Source: an uncultured bacterium
GTDB lineage: Bacteria > Patescibacteriota > Microgenomatia > UBA8517
Direction: 5' to 3'
DNA: 22,672 bases
Assembly: GCA_937928235.1 (NCBI GenBank)
Contig: CALEZE010000084.1
Location: 1 to 22,672, forward strand
Each line of letters starts with the position of its first letter. The stretch's first letter is position 1. Position numbers and translations under genes: made by a program. Below are positions 1-7,625 of this stretch, one piece after another. The notes below the pieces were generated by a model that worked only from the letters and a program-made list of their open reading frames with translations, did not search any database and was not told the DNA's origin.

Positions 1-39
1 TCAACGGGTAGCTCAGGCACTATATACCATCCGACAAAA

Positions 40-1149
40 CTAAAAAGAATCAAGGGCATCTTTGGCGGCGGTGTAGTTTTCGTTGTAATGAAGAGCCTGT
101 TCAAATTCTCTCCTTGCTGCCTCTGTGTTTCCCTGAGCAAGGTAAACTTCTCCTTTAATTAAATAAAGTTCGGAAAAAGCGCGGTTGCCGTTTTCCAGGA
201 TATTGTTTGTTATTTCAAAAACACGGTTGTAGTTTTCCAATTTTTGGTATGCCAATATTGGCTCTATTTGGTACCAGAGCATCCGCCTGGGTAGTTTTCC
301 CTCCACTTTTTCAAATTCGGTAACTGTCCTTTCGTAGTCTCCCAAATGGTAACTTGCGGTTGATATATTAAATATTGGGTAAGGGTTTTCTGTGTCGAGA
401 CCTGCTTCTTTCTCTGCCCTATCAAGTGCGTTTTCCCAAGCCTTTTCCTCTTCCCACTCCTCCCCAAGGATAGCCTTAACGGTTGATTCCATCCCAGGCG
501 TGTAGACAACCATATAGTCGTAATTGAAAGGTTGCCACATAGAAAGGAAATCGTAGTAAGAAACTCTTCTGTTTGGTCCGTGATAAGAATCATCTTGAAC
601 AATTATTTGGCGGGATTCGTCAAAGCCGCGCACTAAACGGAAGTGCCCTATGTCCTCCCCTACATTGAGCCAAGTTTTAACAACCACAGGAATGCCGTTT
701 GCTGTGAATTTTTTAAGAAGCTCAATGTCACCGTTTCGGCGCCCCAAGGCTTCAAAGCCGTATTCTTTTGCCCAGTTTACAAACTCGTAAGTAAATATTG
801 TTTTGTCGTCATTGTCTCCATCTGCATTTTGCCAAGGGCGCATAACGCCACCCAGCTCTTCCTGTGTCACATTTGCCCCATGCCAGTTAAGAATCATGGA
901 AAGAGTGGCTGGACCACAATTGTTGAAGGTTTGGTAAGTGTGGTGAGTATTTGGGATTAAAGCGCTTTCCCCTGGTTCCTTATATGTTCCTGAAACAGAA
1001 GGCTCATTCGTACTAGTACTTGAATCTTCCCTGGTTGCGGGAACAAATCTTGTTTCAACGGGGGGTCTTTGGGTTTTGAAGTAATAAAAAACCCCACCGC
1101 CAAGTGCGGCTAACACCACGAAAAATAGTAGTAATCTTTTTTTGTTCAT
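40..1149 (-). CDS. Membrane-anchored C39-like cysteine peptidase with C-terminal TPR repeats
   Basis: The 369-residue protein starts with a short basic stretch and one hydrophobic segment (about residues 5-23), so it is probably anchored in the membrane and faces outward. Residues about 65-215 look like a peptidase_C39_2 (papain-like) domain. The catalytic Cys would be C78 in NNCGPATLSM, the His H169 in IGHFRLVRGF, and the Asp near D186 in IIVQDD. Residues about 250-369 form helical TPR-like pairs (for example YLAQGNTEAARREFEQAL). The family cleaves peptides, or binds them when inactive; the substrate here is unknown. The ATG at 1149 lies 5 bases after a TACAAT box, which suggests a leaderless mRNA. 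It is divergent from msrA, 45 bases apart. Domain call is good; function is inferred. Confidence 0.8.
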   Translation of the reverse strand: MNKKRLLLFFVVLAALGGGVFYYFKTQRPPVETRFVPATREDSSTSTNEPSVSGTYKEPGESALIPNTHHTYQTFNNCGPATLSMILNWHGANVTQEELGGVMRPWQNADGDNDDKTIFTYEFVNWAKEYGFEALGRRNGDIELLKKFTANGIPVVVKTWLNVGEDIGHFRLVRGFDESRQIIVQDDSYHGPNRRVSYYDFLSMWQPFNYDYMVVYTPGMESTVKAILGEEWEEEKAWENALDRAEKEAGLDTENPYPIFNISTASYHLGDYERTVTEFEKVEGKLPRRMLWYQIEPILAYQKLENYNRVFEITNNILENGNRAFSELYLIKGEVYLAQGNTEAARREFEQALHYNENYTAAKDALDSF

Positions 1150-1154
1150 ACCCT

Positions 1155-1163
1155 ATTGTATCA
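1155..1163 (-). promoter_or_regulatory. Extended -10 promoter of the C39-like peptidase gene
   Basis: Read on the minus strand the sequence is TGATACAAT, an extended -10 (TGn plus TACAAT). It ends 5 bases before the ATG at 1149, so transcription should begin at or next to the start codon. No good -35 is seen, which fits an extended -10 promoter. Confidence 0.55.
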
Positions 1164-1182
1164 GTTAGTGCCAAAAATACGG

Positions 1183-1188
1183 TATAAT
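1183..1188 (+). promoter_or_regulatory. -10 box of msrA, leaderless
   Basis: A perfect TATAAT lies 6 bases before the ATG at 1195, which places the expected transcription start on the start codon. No convincing -35 at 16-18 bp is present; TTGTAT at 1156-1161 is 21 bp away. No Shine-Dalgarno sequence precedes the ATG. Confidence 0.6.
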
Positions 1189-1194
1189 TTTGTT

Positions 1195-1719
1195 ATGGAG
1201 AAAGCTTATTTTGCCGGAGGCTGCTTTTGGTGTACTGAGGCAATATTTAGAAGACTTCGTGGAGTGGAGGAAGTAATTTCCGGTTATTCAGGTGGAAGTA
1301 CCGATAAGCCTAGTTATGAAGAGGTGGTTTCTGGCAATACCGGACATGTGGAGGCGATTGAGATTACCTTTAGCCCCAAGAAAATTTCTTACGAAGACCT
1401 TCTTTATGTTTTCTTGAGAACTCACGACCCGACGGATACAGGTGGCCAAGGTGCGGATAGGGGTAGTCAGTATTTGTCTCGGGTTTTTTATACCAGTGAG
1501 GAGCAGAAGGCTTTGGCCGAAAAAGCAATTGAGAAAGCTCAAGCGGAATACGATGAGCCCATTGTGACCGAGATTTTGCCTTTTGAGAACTTTTATGAGG
1601 CGGAAGGGTATCACCAAGACTACTATGAAAGAAATAGATCTGCTGGCTATTGCAGGCTAGTGATTGACCCCAAAATAAAGAAATTGGAAGAAAAGATGAG
1701 CGAGTTTATTGAGAGTTAG
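1195..1719 (+). CDS. msrA: Peptide methionine-S-sulfoxide reductase MsrA
   Basis: This enzyme reduces methionine-S-sulfoxide in oxidised proteins with thioredoxin as the usual reductant. The signature GGCFWC is at residues 8-13, with C10 as the catalytic cysteine. The substrate-site segment DPTDTGGQGADRGSQY is intact, and a candidate resolving Cys lies in SAGYCRLVIDP near the C-terminus. The length, 174 residues, is normal for a single-domain MsrA; no MsrB domain is attached. The reading frame is open 13 codons further upstream, but the ATG at 1195 is preferred because the family starts just before AYFAGGCFW and the TATAAT box lies between the two candidate starts. The 3' end overlaps the convergent downstream gene by 14 bases. 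Confidence 0.95.
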   Translation: MEKAYFAGGCFWCTEAIFRRLRGVEEVISGYSGGSTDKPSYEEVVSGNTGHVEAIEITFSPKKISYEDLLYVFLRTHDPTDTGGQGADRGSQYLSRVFYTSEEQKALAEKAIEKAQAEYDEPIVTEILPFENFYEAEGYHQDYYERNRSAGYCRLVIDPKIKKLEEKMSEFIES

Positions 1720-2110
1720 GAGTTTCTGCGATTGCAATTCCCACACCTTTCAGGCTGAGATAGGCAATGATATCCTTCCTGAACGATGCCCTAGCTTCTT
1801 TTGCTTCTCTAGTTAGGTCCCCTATGTTTCCATTTGGATTAAAGTCGAAAGTTACAACTTGCCCTCTTTTTTTAACTACAAGTTTCGAATTTGGCGATAG
1901 ACTTGTTGGAATTACGATTGAGGCGTCGTCGTGATAGCGCAGAGGTGAGTGAACATAAGCATCTGCCGCGCCTTCCGCGTACATTTCTACTCTTGGAACA
2001 CCCCCAACTGAGAATTTATAGAATTCGACAATTTGATGAAAAATCTCATCATTGAGGTCTTTAGGCAGGATGCCGAAGTTGATTTCTGCTTTTTCACCTA
2101 TTCTTTCCAT
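1706..2110 (-). CDS. Hypothetical protein, 134 residues
   Basis: I do not recognise this family. The protein is soluble, with no signal peptide or membrane segment. It has a helical start (LNDEIFHQIVEFYKF), a central part with alternating beta-like segments (SIVIPTSLSPNSKLVVKKRG), and a C-terminal helical part (DLTREAKEARASFRKDIIAYLSL). It is one of the few genes in this window with a classical ribosome binding site: AAGGA at 2118-2122, 7 bases before the ATG, on a leader of about 20 bases. Its own promoter (2139-2167) overlaps the end of the upstream HAD gene. The tail overlaps msrA tail-to-tail by 14 bases. Confidence 0.7.
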   Translation of the reverse strand: MERIGEKAEINFGILPKDLNDEIFHQIVEFYKFSVGGVPRVEMYAEGAADAYVHSPLRYHDDASIVIPTSLSPNSKLVVKKRGQVVTFDFNPNGNIGDLTREAKEARASFRKDIIAYLSLKGVGIAIAETPNSQ

Positions 2111-2117
2111 GAATAAT

Positions 2118-2167
2118 TCCTTTCCGGGCAGTCCGCAGATAATACCGAAAGATCGGCGCTATTGCAA
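2118..2167 (-). promoter_or_regulatory. Promoter plus Shine-Dalgarno of the 134-residue hypothetical gene
   Basis: On the minus strand there is TTGCAA (2162-2167), a 17-bp spacer, then TATTAT (2139-2144). The predicted start is near 2132 and the leader is about 20 bases, containing AAGGA at 2118-2122. This contrasts with the leaderless arrangement of the neighbouring genes. Confidence 0.6.
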
Positions 2168-2629
2168 GTACTGAATGAGAGTGCGAATAACCTTTTTAGT
2201 CTCGGTGAAGAGGATGCTGTTAAGTCCTGCCTGGCGGGCCGCATCAACATTTTCTCTATTGTCGTCAACAAAAATTATATCCTCAGGTTTTTTGCCGATT
2301 TTTTTGGCAACTGCAAGATAGGCGTTTGAACTTTGTTTGTGAGTACCCATGTCTTCCGCTGAGAAAACCTTTTCGAATATGGCCGTAAGCCTTGGGGCAA
2401 TTTCTGGTGCCTTCTGGATCTGGCCGGAGGTGAAAATAAAAAGATTGGCTTTACCTTTGTTTTCTTTCAAAAAGCTCAAAAGAGGTTCATTAAAAGCGAA
2501 GTGTTTTTCAAAGACGAAGCCGGGTTTTTGGGAAAGTTTGCTGTAGAGACCATTAAGTCCTCCTTTGTAGTCTTTGTCTTCTGTGAAAAGTAGTACTCTG
2601 GAGAAATCAAATAGGAATGTGGGCCTCAT
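2159..2629 (-). CDS. HAD-superfamily protein with altered motif I
   Basis: A 156-residue HAD-like fold. Motif I reads LFDFSRVLLF, so the nucleophile D8 is present but the usual second Asp (DxD) is Ser10. Motif II is IFTSG, a candidate motif III Lys lies in THKQSS, and motif IV is FVDDNRENVDAARQAG. The insert between motifs I and II is small and helical, as in subfamily IA. Most HAD enzymes are phosphatases or dehalogenases; with Ser at position +2 the reaction cannot be named. The start ATG overlaps the ppa stop as ATGA, so the two are probably translationally coupled and co-transcribed from the ppa promoter. The pairing with pyrophosphatase may hint at a phosphate-ester substrate, but this is only inference. 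Confidence 0.85.
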   Translation of the reverse strand: MRPTFLFDFSRVLLFTEDKDYKGGLNGLYSKLSQKPGFVFEKHFAFNEPLLSFLKENKGKANLFIFTSGQIQKAPEIAPRLTAIFEKVFSAEDMGTHKQSSNAYLAVAKKIGKKPEDIIFVDDNRENVDAARQAGLNSILFTETKKVIRTLIQYLQ

Positions 2630-3099
2630 TCTTTGGAGTTATTGATGAGCTCCTCTGCTTTTTCTCTTCCTTGAAACTCACCCATCTTGACCCATTTTCC
2701 TTTTTCCAAGTTTTTGTATACCCCAAAGAAATCCTTCACCCGTGCCAACTCCATTTCATTTGCGTCCTCAAGTTTTTCGTAGCTTCCATAGATTGGGTCT
2801 ATCTTTTTGTCTGCAACTGCAATTATTTTAGTGTCTATCCCACCATCGTCCTCCATCTCGAGGTAGCCAATCGCGTGACACTTGACGGTCACTCCAGGGT
2901 AAATTGGTTGGGAAGAAAGCATGACAACATCCAACGGGTCCCCGTCTTCCCCTTTTGTGTCGACAACATACCCGTAGTTAAAAGGGAAATAGTTTGCTCC
3001 ATGAAGAAATCTGTCTGCAATTAACTCCCCTGTTTTTTCGTCCACCTCGTACTTGACTTTGGAGTCCTTGGGTATTTCTATAAAAACTTTAAAATCCAT
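2626..3099 (-). CDS. ppa: Inorganic pyrophosphatase (family I)
   Basis: This enzyme hydrolyses pyrophosphate to phosphate and drives biosynthetic reactions in the cytoplasm. The 157-residue length is typical of small family I enzymes. The metal-binding signature GDPLDVV sits in a well-conserved stretch (NYGYVVDTKGEDGDPLDVV), and the second acidic site EDDGGIDTKIIAV and the YKNLEKGKWVKMG C-terminal block are intact. The start ATG lies 6 bases after a TAAAAT box, indicating a leaderless transcript. The stop codon overlaps the start of the HAD gene (ATGA). Confidence 0.95.
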   Translation of the reverse strand: MDFKVFIEIPKDSKVKYEVDEKTGELIADRFLHGANYFPFNYGYVVDTKGEDGDPLDVVMLSSQPIYPGVTVKCHAIGYLEMEDDGGIDTKIIAVADKKIDPIYGSYEKLEDANEMELARVKDFFGVYKNLEKGKWVKMGEFQGREKAEELINNSKE

Positions 3100-3105
3100 G
3101 TGTCA

Positions 3106-3134
3106 ATTTTAAATACTTGAGTCGTAATTTACAA
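3106..3134 (-). promoter_or_regulatory. Leaderless promoter of ppa
   Basis: Minus strand: TTGTAA (3129-3134), 17-bp spacer, TAAAAT (3106-3111), then 6 bases to the ATG at 3099. There is no space for a Shine-Dalgarno sequence downstream of the expected start. Confidence 0.7.
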
Positions 3135-3141
3135 CACCGAA

Positions 3142-5109
3142 CTAAACATCAAGTTCAGCAAACCTTGCGTGCGTTTGAATATATTTCTTTCTTGGTGCAA
3201 CTTCACTTCCCATAAGCATGGTAAACACCTTGTCTGCACCCTCCGCATCTTCAATGTTTACCTTTTTGAGGGTGCGGTTTTTGGGATCCATTGTGGTTTC
3301 CCAAAGCTGTGTGGGGTTCATTTCACCTAAACCTTTGTAGCGTTGAACCGTAACTTTTCCGTTTGCCATTTCCTTTCTTAATTTTTCCTTTTCTTCTTCG
3401 TTGTAGGCGTATTCAACCCTTTTCCCTGAAGAAACCCTAAAAAGTGGCGGAAGGGCAACATATAGGTAACCCTTTTCTATGATCTCCTTCATATGGCGGT
3501 AGAAGAAAGTGAGAAGAAGGGTTTTGATGTGTTCGCCGTCGACATCTGCGTCCATCATGAGAATTACCCTGTGGTAACGAAGTTTTGAGTAGTCTTTTGT
3601 TTCTCCGATCCCTGCCCCCAAAGCAACAATCATGTCTTTTAGTTCTTCAAACTTAACAATTTTGTCCAAGTGGGCGCGTTCTGTGTTGAGAAGCTTTCCT
3701 CCGAGCGGGAGAATAGCTTGGAATTTGCGGTCTCTTCCCTGCTTGGCGGAACCACCTGCTGAGTCTCCCTCTACTATATATATTTCGGAAAGTTCGGGGT
3801 CCCTGGACTGACAGTCCGCAAGTTTCCCAGGAAGCGAAGCGCCTTCTAGTGCACCTTTTCTCAAAACAGCATCTTTGGCTGCACGGGCGGCTATTCTTGC
3901 CCGGGCGGCCAACATGACTTTCTCAACCACAGATTTGGCATCGCTTGGATGCTCTTCAAAATAGGTGTCCAAACCCTCTTTAACGGCCGATGTCACGAAC
4001 CCTTGCACTTCTGGGTTATTGAGTTTTGCCTTGGTCTGGCTTTCAAATTGCAAATTCTCCGAAGGCATTTTGACATAAATAACGGCGCTCAAACCCTCCT
4101 TCATGTCTTCCCCTGTTAGGCCTTTGTCACCGGCAAGTTTTTCGGCGGCGCCTATTTTTTTGGCGTAGTCTCCAAGCGAGCGGGTCAAAGCCATCCTAAA
4201 ACCAGTTATGTGGGTTCCGCCGTCTGTGGTATTAATCCCGTTTACATAACCTTTTACATTTTCGTTGAAAGTGTCTGTGTATTGAATGGCAGCTTGCATT
4301 TCTATGCCTTCTTCCTCGTTTTCTTTTTGAACATATATGACATCGGAAACAGTGTTTTTGCCTCTATTTGAGTGTGCTACCAAGCTTTTTATACCGCCTT
4401 CGAAGTAGTAGTGAGTTTCGTCATCGTCCCTTTCGTCTTCGAAGTGGAAAGCAAGCTCTGGTACCAAATATGCTCTGTCTTTAAGGAAGGTTTTAATTCT
4501 TTTTTTGTCAAAAACTAAATCTTTAAAAACATCGTTGTCTGGCATGAAGGTGGTGATGGTACCGGTTGTGTCCTTGCCAATTTTGATACCCCATTCCTTT
4601 GGGAACCATTTGTCTATGTCTGCCTGCTTTGCTTCTTTAACATCTGCTTTTCTTTTACCTTCGTTGTATTCCTGGTAGTAGGCTTTGCCGTTTCTAAGGA
4701 CAACCACCCTAAAGTAGCTGGAAAGCGCATTAACAACGGATGCACCAACACCATGAAGCCCCCCGGAAACTTTGTAAGCACCACCGCCGAATTTACCACC
4801 GGCGTGGAGTTTGGTCATGGTGAGTTCCAGTGCCGAAACACCCGAAGCGTGCTTGTCGACAGGAATACCTCGACCATCGTCTCTTATGGTTGCTGCGCCG
4901 TCTTTGTGAATTGTTACCCAAACATTTTCTGCGGTTCCTGCAAAAGATTCATCGACCGAGTTGTCTATGATTTCTCTTATACATTCGTGAAGCCCTCTCT
5001 CGTCCGTGGAGCCGATATACATTCCGGGGCGTTTCCTGACAGGCTCCAAGCCCTCAAGCACTTGGATTTCTTTAGCCGTGTAATTTTTAATGTTTGGTCT
5101 TGGTGCCAT
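3142..5109 (-). CDS. gyrB: DNA gyrase subunit B
   Basis: This is the ATPase subunit of type IIA topoisomerase, which supercoils DNA with GyrA. The GHKL ATPase domain shows REIIDNSVDES (catalytic Glu46, Asn50), DDGRGIP at 77-83 and GGLHGVGASVVNAL at about 116-129. The transducer follows, then the TOPRIM domain with VEGDSAGGSAKQGRDRK (E447) and DADVDG (520-525), and the C-terminal RYKGLGEMNPTQLW. With 655 residues it is the short form lacking the large proteobacterial insert. ParE is the alternative, but the TOPRIM and tail motifs fit GyrB. The start lies 6 bases after a TAAAAT box. gyrA is not in this window. Confidence 0.95.
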   Translation of the reverse strand: MAPRPNIKNYTAKEIQVLEGLEPVRKRPGMYIGSTDERGLHECIREIIDNSVDESFAGTAENVWVTIHKDGAATIRDDGRGIPVDKHASGVSALELTMTKLHAGGKFGGGAYKVSGGLHGVGASVVNALSSYFRVVVLRNGKAYYQEYNEGKRKADVKEAKQADIDKWFPKEWGIKIGKDTTGTITTFMPDNDVFKDLVFDKKRIKTFLKDRAYLVPELAFHFEDERDDDETHYYFEGGIKSLVAHSNRGKNTVSDVIYVQKENEEEGIEMQAAIQYTDTFNENVKGYVNGINTTDGGTHITGFRMALTRSLGDYAKKIGAAEKLAGDKGLTGEDMKEGLSAVIYVKMPSENLQFESQTKAKLNNPEVQGFVTSAVKEGLDTYFEEHPSDAKSVVEKVMLAARARIAARAAKDAVLRKGALEGASLPGKLADCQSRDPELSEIYIVEGDSAGGSAKQGRDRKFQAILPLGGKLLNTERAHLDKIVKFEELKDMIVALGAGIGETKDYSKLRYHRVILMMDADVDGEHIKTLLLTFFYRHMKEIIEKGYLYVALPPLFRVSSGKRVEYAYNEEEKEKLRKEMANGKVTVQRYKGLGEMNPTQLWETTMDPKNRTLKKVNIEDAEGADKVFTMLMGSEVAPRKKYIQTHARFAELDV

Positions 5110-5115
5110 CTCTTA

Positions 5116-5143
5116 ATTTTACCTTAGTTAGTTTGTATTGCAA
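5116..5143 (-). promoter_or_regulatory. Leaderless promoter of gyrB
   Basis: Minus strand: TTGCAA (5138-5143), 16-bp spacer, TAAAAT (5116-5121), 6 bases, then ATG at 5109. It overlaps the last codons of the upstream delta'-like gene, so gyrB can be transcribed separately. Confidence 0.7.
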
Positions 5144-5735
5144 AGTTGGTTAGTTGCAAGTTTACATTACCATTGGCTTCAATTCTTGCCTTAGTCTCTG
5201 TGGCGCTTTTAGCTATTTTCGCCGGAGTTGATAGGTCTTTTCCTCCAGCCCCAATTGTTTCGTGTGCGGCAAAGATAAGGTTACTTAAAAAAGTTATTGC
5301 TTCTCCACGGTCTTTGATATTTGCTAAGTGTGCCAACTTTTCAGCAGTTTCCATGCCCATGAAATTAGCCATTTCTTTTATCGTCTTGCTGTCCAGAGTT
5401 TCTCCTTTAATTTTAGTGACTTCGCATCGTGAGACTATGGTTGGCAGAACCGAGCTTTCCGTTTCTGCAGTAAGAACAAAGCTTATGTTTTCCTGAGGTT
5501 CTTCTAGGTTTTTAAGGAAAGCATTGAGTGCCTCGACTGATGCCTTGTTAATGTCTTTTATATAAACAAGATATTTTTGTGTGTGGCTGAGATTTGTAAA
5601 CTTTGCAAGCTCTCTAACATCTGCAATCTTTTGTAAACTAAACTCAAATACTTGAGCTCCTACTTGTTTGGAAATCGCTTTAACTTGTTTTGCTAAAGCG
5701 CCTTCGTCTTTACCTATTAGAAGATGTGCGTGCAC
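5124..5735 (-). CDS. DNA polymerase III delta'-like clamp-loader subunit
   Basis: The 203-residue protein resembles the AAA+ core of HolB or DnaX. The P-loop region near residues 5-16 (LLIGKDEGALAK) is degenerate, as in delta'. The conserved block VEALNAFLKNLEEP is followed by SFVLTA and PTIVSRC, the sensor and SRC arginine-finger region. It is much shorter than E. coli delta' (334 residues) and appears to lack most of the C-terminal collar domain. The start is a GTG at 5735, chosen because a TTGACT/TAAATT promoter ends exactly 6 bases upstream. The gene is divergent from pilB. Subunit identity is moderately sure; holB is a reasonable symbol but not certain. Confidence 0.8.
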   Translation of the reverse strand: MHAHLLIGKDEGALAKQVKAISKQVGAQVFEFSLQKIADVRELAKFTNLSHTQKYLVYIKDINKASVEALNAFLKNLEEPQENISFVLTAETESSVLPTIVSRCEVTKIKGETLDSKTIKEMANFMGMETAEKLAHLANIKDRGEAITFLSNLIFAAHETIGAGGKDLSTPAKIAKSATETKARIEANGNVNLQLTNFAIQTN

Positions 5736-5741
5736 AGAATA

Positions 5742-5770
5742 AATTTAAAAGCAAAAGAGTAAAAAGTCAA
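5742..5770 (-). promoter_or_regulatory. Leaderless promoter of the delta'-like gene
   Basis: Minus strand: TTGACT (5765-5770), 17-bp spacer, TAAATT (5742-5747), 6 bases, then a GTG start at 5735. This supports GTG as the first codon of a leaderless mRNA. Confidence 0.65.
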
Positions 5771-5815
5771 AAATCGCTTGATACCCAAACCCCTTTGAGT
5801 AATAATGAGAAGAAC

Positions 5816-5844
5816 TCGCAATGTAGGGAGAATTTCTGTATTAG
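5816..5844 (+). promoter_or_regulatory. Probable promoter of the pilB-pilT-pilC unit
   Basis: TCGCAA (5816-5821), 17-bp spacer, TATTAG (5839-5844), then 8 bases to a GTG at 5853. The -35 has one mismatch to the TTGCAA form used by gyrB in this window. It is weaker than the other promoters listed here. Confidence 0.45.
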
Positions 5845-5852
5845 TAATTACC

Positions 5853-7625
5853 GTGCCTGCTCAAACTGCCAATCCACAACAGCCTAGTAATCCCAATCAG
5901 GGAGCGTCTCCTAATGGGCAAGGACAAAGAACCATTTCCGACATTCTTGTAGCCCAAGGGATTTTAGATGCTGCAAAAGCTGAGCAGGTAAAGGCTGCAG
6001 AAATCCAGACTGGCAAGACCCAGGAAAATATTTTGCTGGAGCAAAAGATAGTTTCTGAGGATGCCATTATTAAAGCAAAGGCGGAGCTCTACAACATTCC
6101 TTATGTTGACTTGGCGGCAACCCCCGCCTCCCCCGAAGCAATATCTTCACTTCCCCAAGAGGTGGCGCAAAGGTTTAAGGTTTTTCCGGTTTCAGTAGAC
6201 AAAAACAACAAAGAACTTTCGCTTGCAATGGTGGATCCCTTGGACTTGACCGCGATTGAATTTATAGAACAAAAAACTGGGTTAAGAGTAAAACCACAAG
6301 CTGCTGAAACCACAAAAATTGAAGAGTTTATTTCAACCAGATATTCAACCTCTCTTTCTGACGAAGTGACTGCAGCACTCAAAGAAGTAGGTTCCGAAAG
6401 ACAAACGGCCAGAACCCTTGATGTAACAAAGACTGGTTTTATTAGGGAAGAAAAAATCGCTGAGATTGTTAGCCATATCTTGGAGTTTGCTATGAAGAGT
6501 AGGGCTTCCGATGTTCACATTGAACCAATGGAAGGAATGACAAGGGTGAGGTACCGAATTGACGGTATTTTGCAAGAAAAACTAACCATACCCGTTGGGC
6601 TTCATGATGCCCTCGTTTCTAGGATAAAGATTTTGGCGGGAATGAAGATTGACGAGAAGCGAATTCCCCAAGACGGCAGGTTTAATTTTAAAGCTTCCGG
6701 AAGTGAGGTGGACCTTCGTGTGTCCACACTCCCCACTGCATGGGGTGAAAAGGTGGTTATGAGGCTTCTCAAAAAAACCGGAGGTGTTCCCGAACTTACA
6801 GATCTTGGTTTGCGAGGGCGAGCGCTTAAAAATTTGCAGGACTCTATCCTTCGCCCACATGGAATTATTCTTATTTGTGGACCCACCGGTTCCGGTAAAA
6901 CAACAACCCTTTACTCCATAATTTCGCAAATTAATACGCCCAAGGTTAACATCATGACACTGGAGGACCCCATTGAGTACAAAATGGCAGGGGTTAATCA
7001 GGTGCAGGTCAACCCCGCGGCAGGACTGACATTTGCTTCTGGATTAAGATCCTTCTTGAGGCAAGACCCGAACATTATTCTTGTTGGAGAGATAAGGGAC
7101 CAGGAAACAGCAGAACTTGCCATTCAGGCTTCTCTCACCGGGCATTTGGTTTTCTCCACCCTTCACACAAACGACGCTGCGGGAGCTCTTCCTAGGCTTT
7201 TGGATATGGGTGCGGAGCCTTATCTTTTGGCGTCTTCAATGTCAGCAATTGTTGCGCAAAGAGTTGTGAGGCGAATTCATGATAAGTGCAAAACCCCTTA
7301 TCAACCAGAACAGCAGGTTGTAGAAAGCATCAAAAATGTTCTGGGGCCTCTTTATAAAGAGCCGCAACAAGGGCCTGTACAACTATATAAAGGAGAGGGA
7401 GATGCTGAGTGTGGCAATTCCGGATATCACGGAAGGGTGGGTATTTTTGAGGTGCTCCCAGTTTCGGAACGAATAAGTAGGCTTATTTTGGAAAGGCAGT
7501 CCGCCGCTGAAATTGAAAAAGCGGCCAAAGAAGAAGGAATGATTACACTTAAACAAGACGGTTACCAAAAGGTGCTAGATGGAACAACGACAATTGAAGA
7601 GGTCTTAAGAACAGCAGAAGAATAA
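5853..7625 (+). CDS. pilB: Type IV pilus extension ATPase PilB (GspE family)
   Basis: This cytoplasmic hexameric ATPase powers pilus assembly. From the GTG start it has 590 residues: an N-terminal T2SSE_N-like domain (ISDILVAQGILD onward), then the ATPase core with ASDVHIEP, Walker A GPTGSGKTT (about 343-351), Asp box LEDPIEY, Walker B ILVGEIRDQETAE and the His box STLHTNDA. The usual four-cysteine zinc site is changed: the first pair is H476/C479 (RRIHDKCK) and the second is D517/C520 (DAECGNSGYHGR). An in-frame ATG at 5805 would add 16 residues (RRTRNVGRISVLVIT region) unlike the family; the GTG is preferred because it follows a -10 box. The stop overlaps the pilT start (TAATG). Confidence 0.93.
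   Translation: MPAQTANPQQPSNPNQGASPNGQGQRTISDILVAQGILDAAKAEQVKAAEIQTGKTQENILLEQKIVSEDAIIKAKAELYNIPYVDLAATPASPEAISSLPQEVAQRFKVFPVSVDKNNKELSLAMVDPLDLTAIEFIEQKTGLRVKPQAAETTKIEEFISTRYSTSLSDEVTAALKEVGSERQTARTLDVTKTGFIREEKIAEIVSHILEFAMKSRASDVHIEPMEGMTRVRYRIDGILQEKLTIPVGLHDALVSRIKILAGMKIDEKRIPQDGRFNFKASGSEVDLRVSTLPTAWGEKVVMRLLKKTGGVPELTDLGLRGRALKNLQDSILRPHGIILICGPTGSGKTTTLYSIISQINTPKVNIMTLEDPIEYKMAGVNQVQVNPAAGLTFASGLRSFLRQDPNIILVGEIRDQETAELAIQASLTGHLVFSTLHTNDAAGALPRLLDMGAEPYLLASSMSAIVAQRVVRRIHDKCKTPYQPEQQVVESIKNVLGPLYKEPQQGPVQLYKGEGDAECGNSGYHGRVGIFEVLPVSERISRLILERQSAAEIEKAAKEEGMITLKQDGYQKVLDGTTTIEEVLRTAEE

Noticed and set aside
1..39. GGGTAGCTCAGG near the left edge resembles the D-arm start of a tRNA.
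   Set aside because: No anticodon stem, T-arm or acceptor pairing follows; the next bases run into the C39-like gene. Nothing else is visible in these 39 bases.
5805..5852. ATG at 5805 as the start of pilB.
   Set aside because: It adds 16 residues unlike the family and has no -10 box or Shine-Dalgarno at the right distance, while the GTG at 5853 does follow a -10 box. Not fully excluded.
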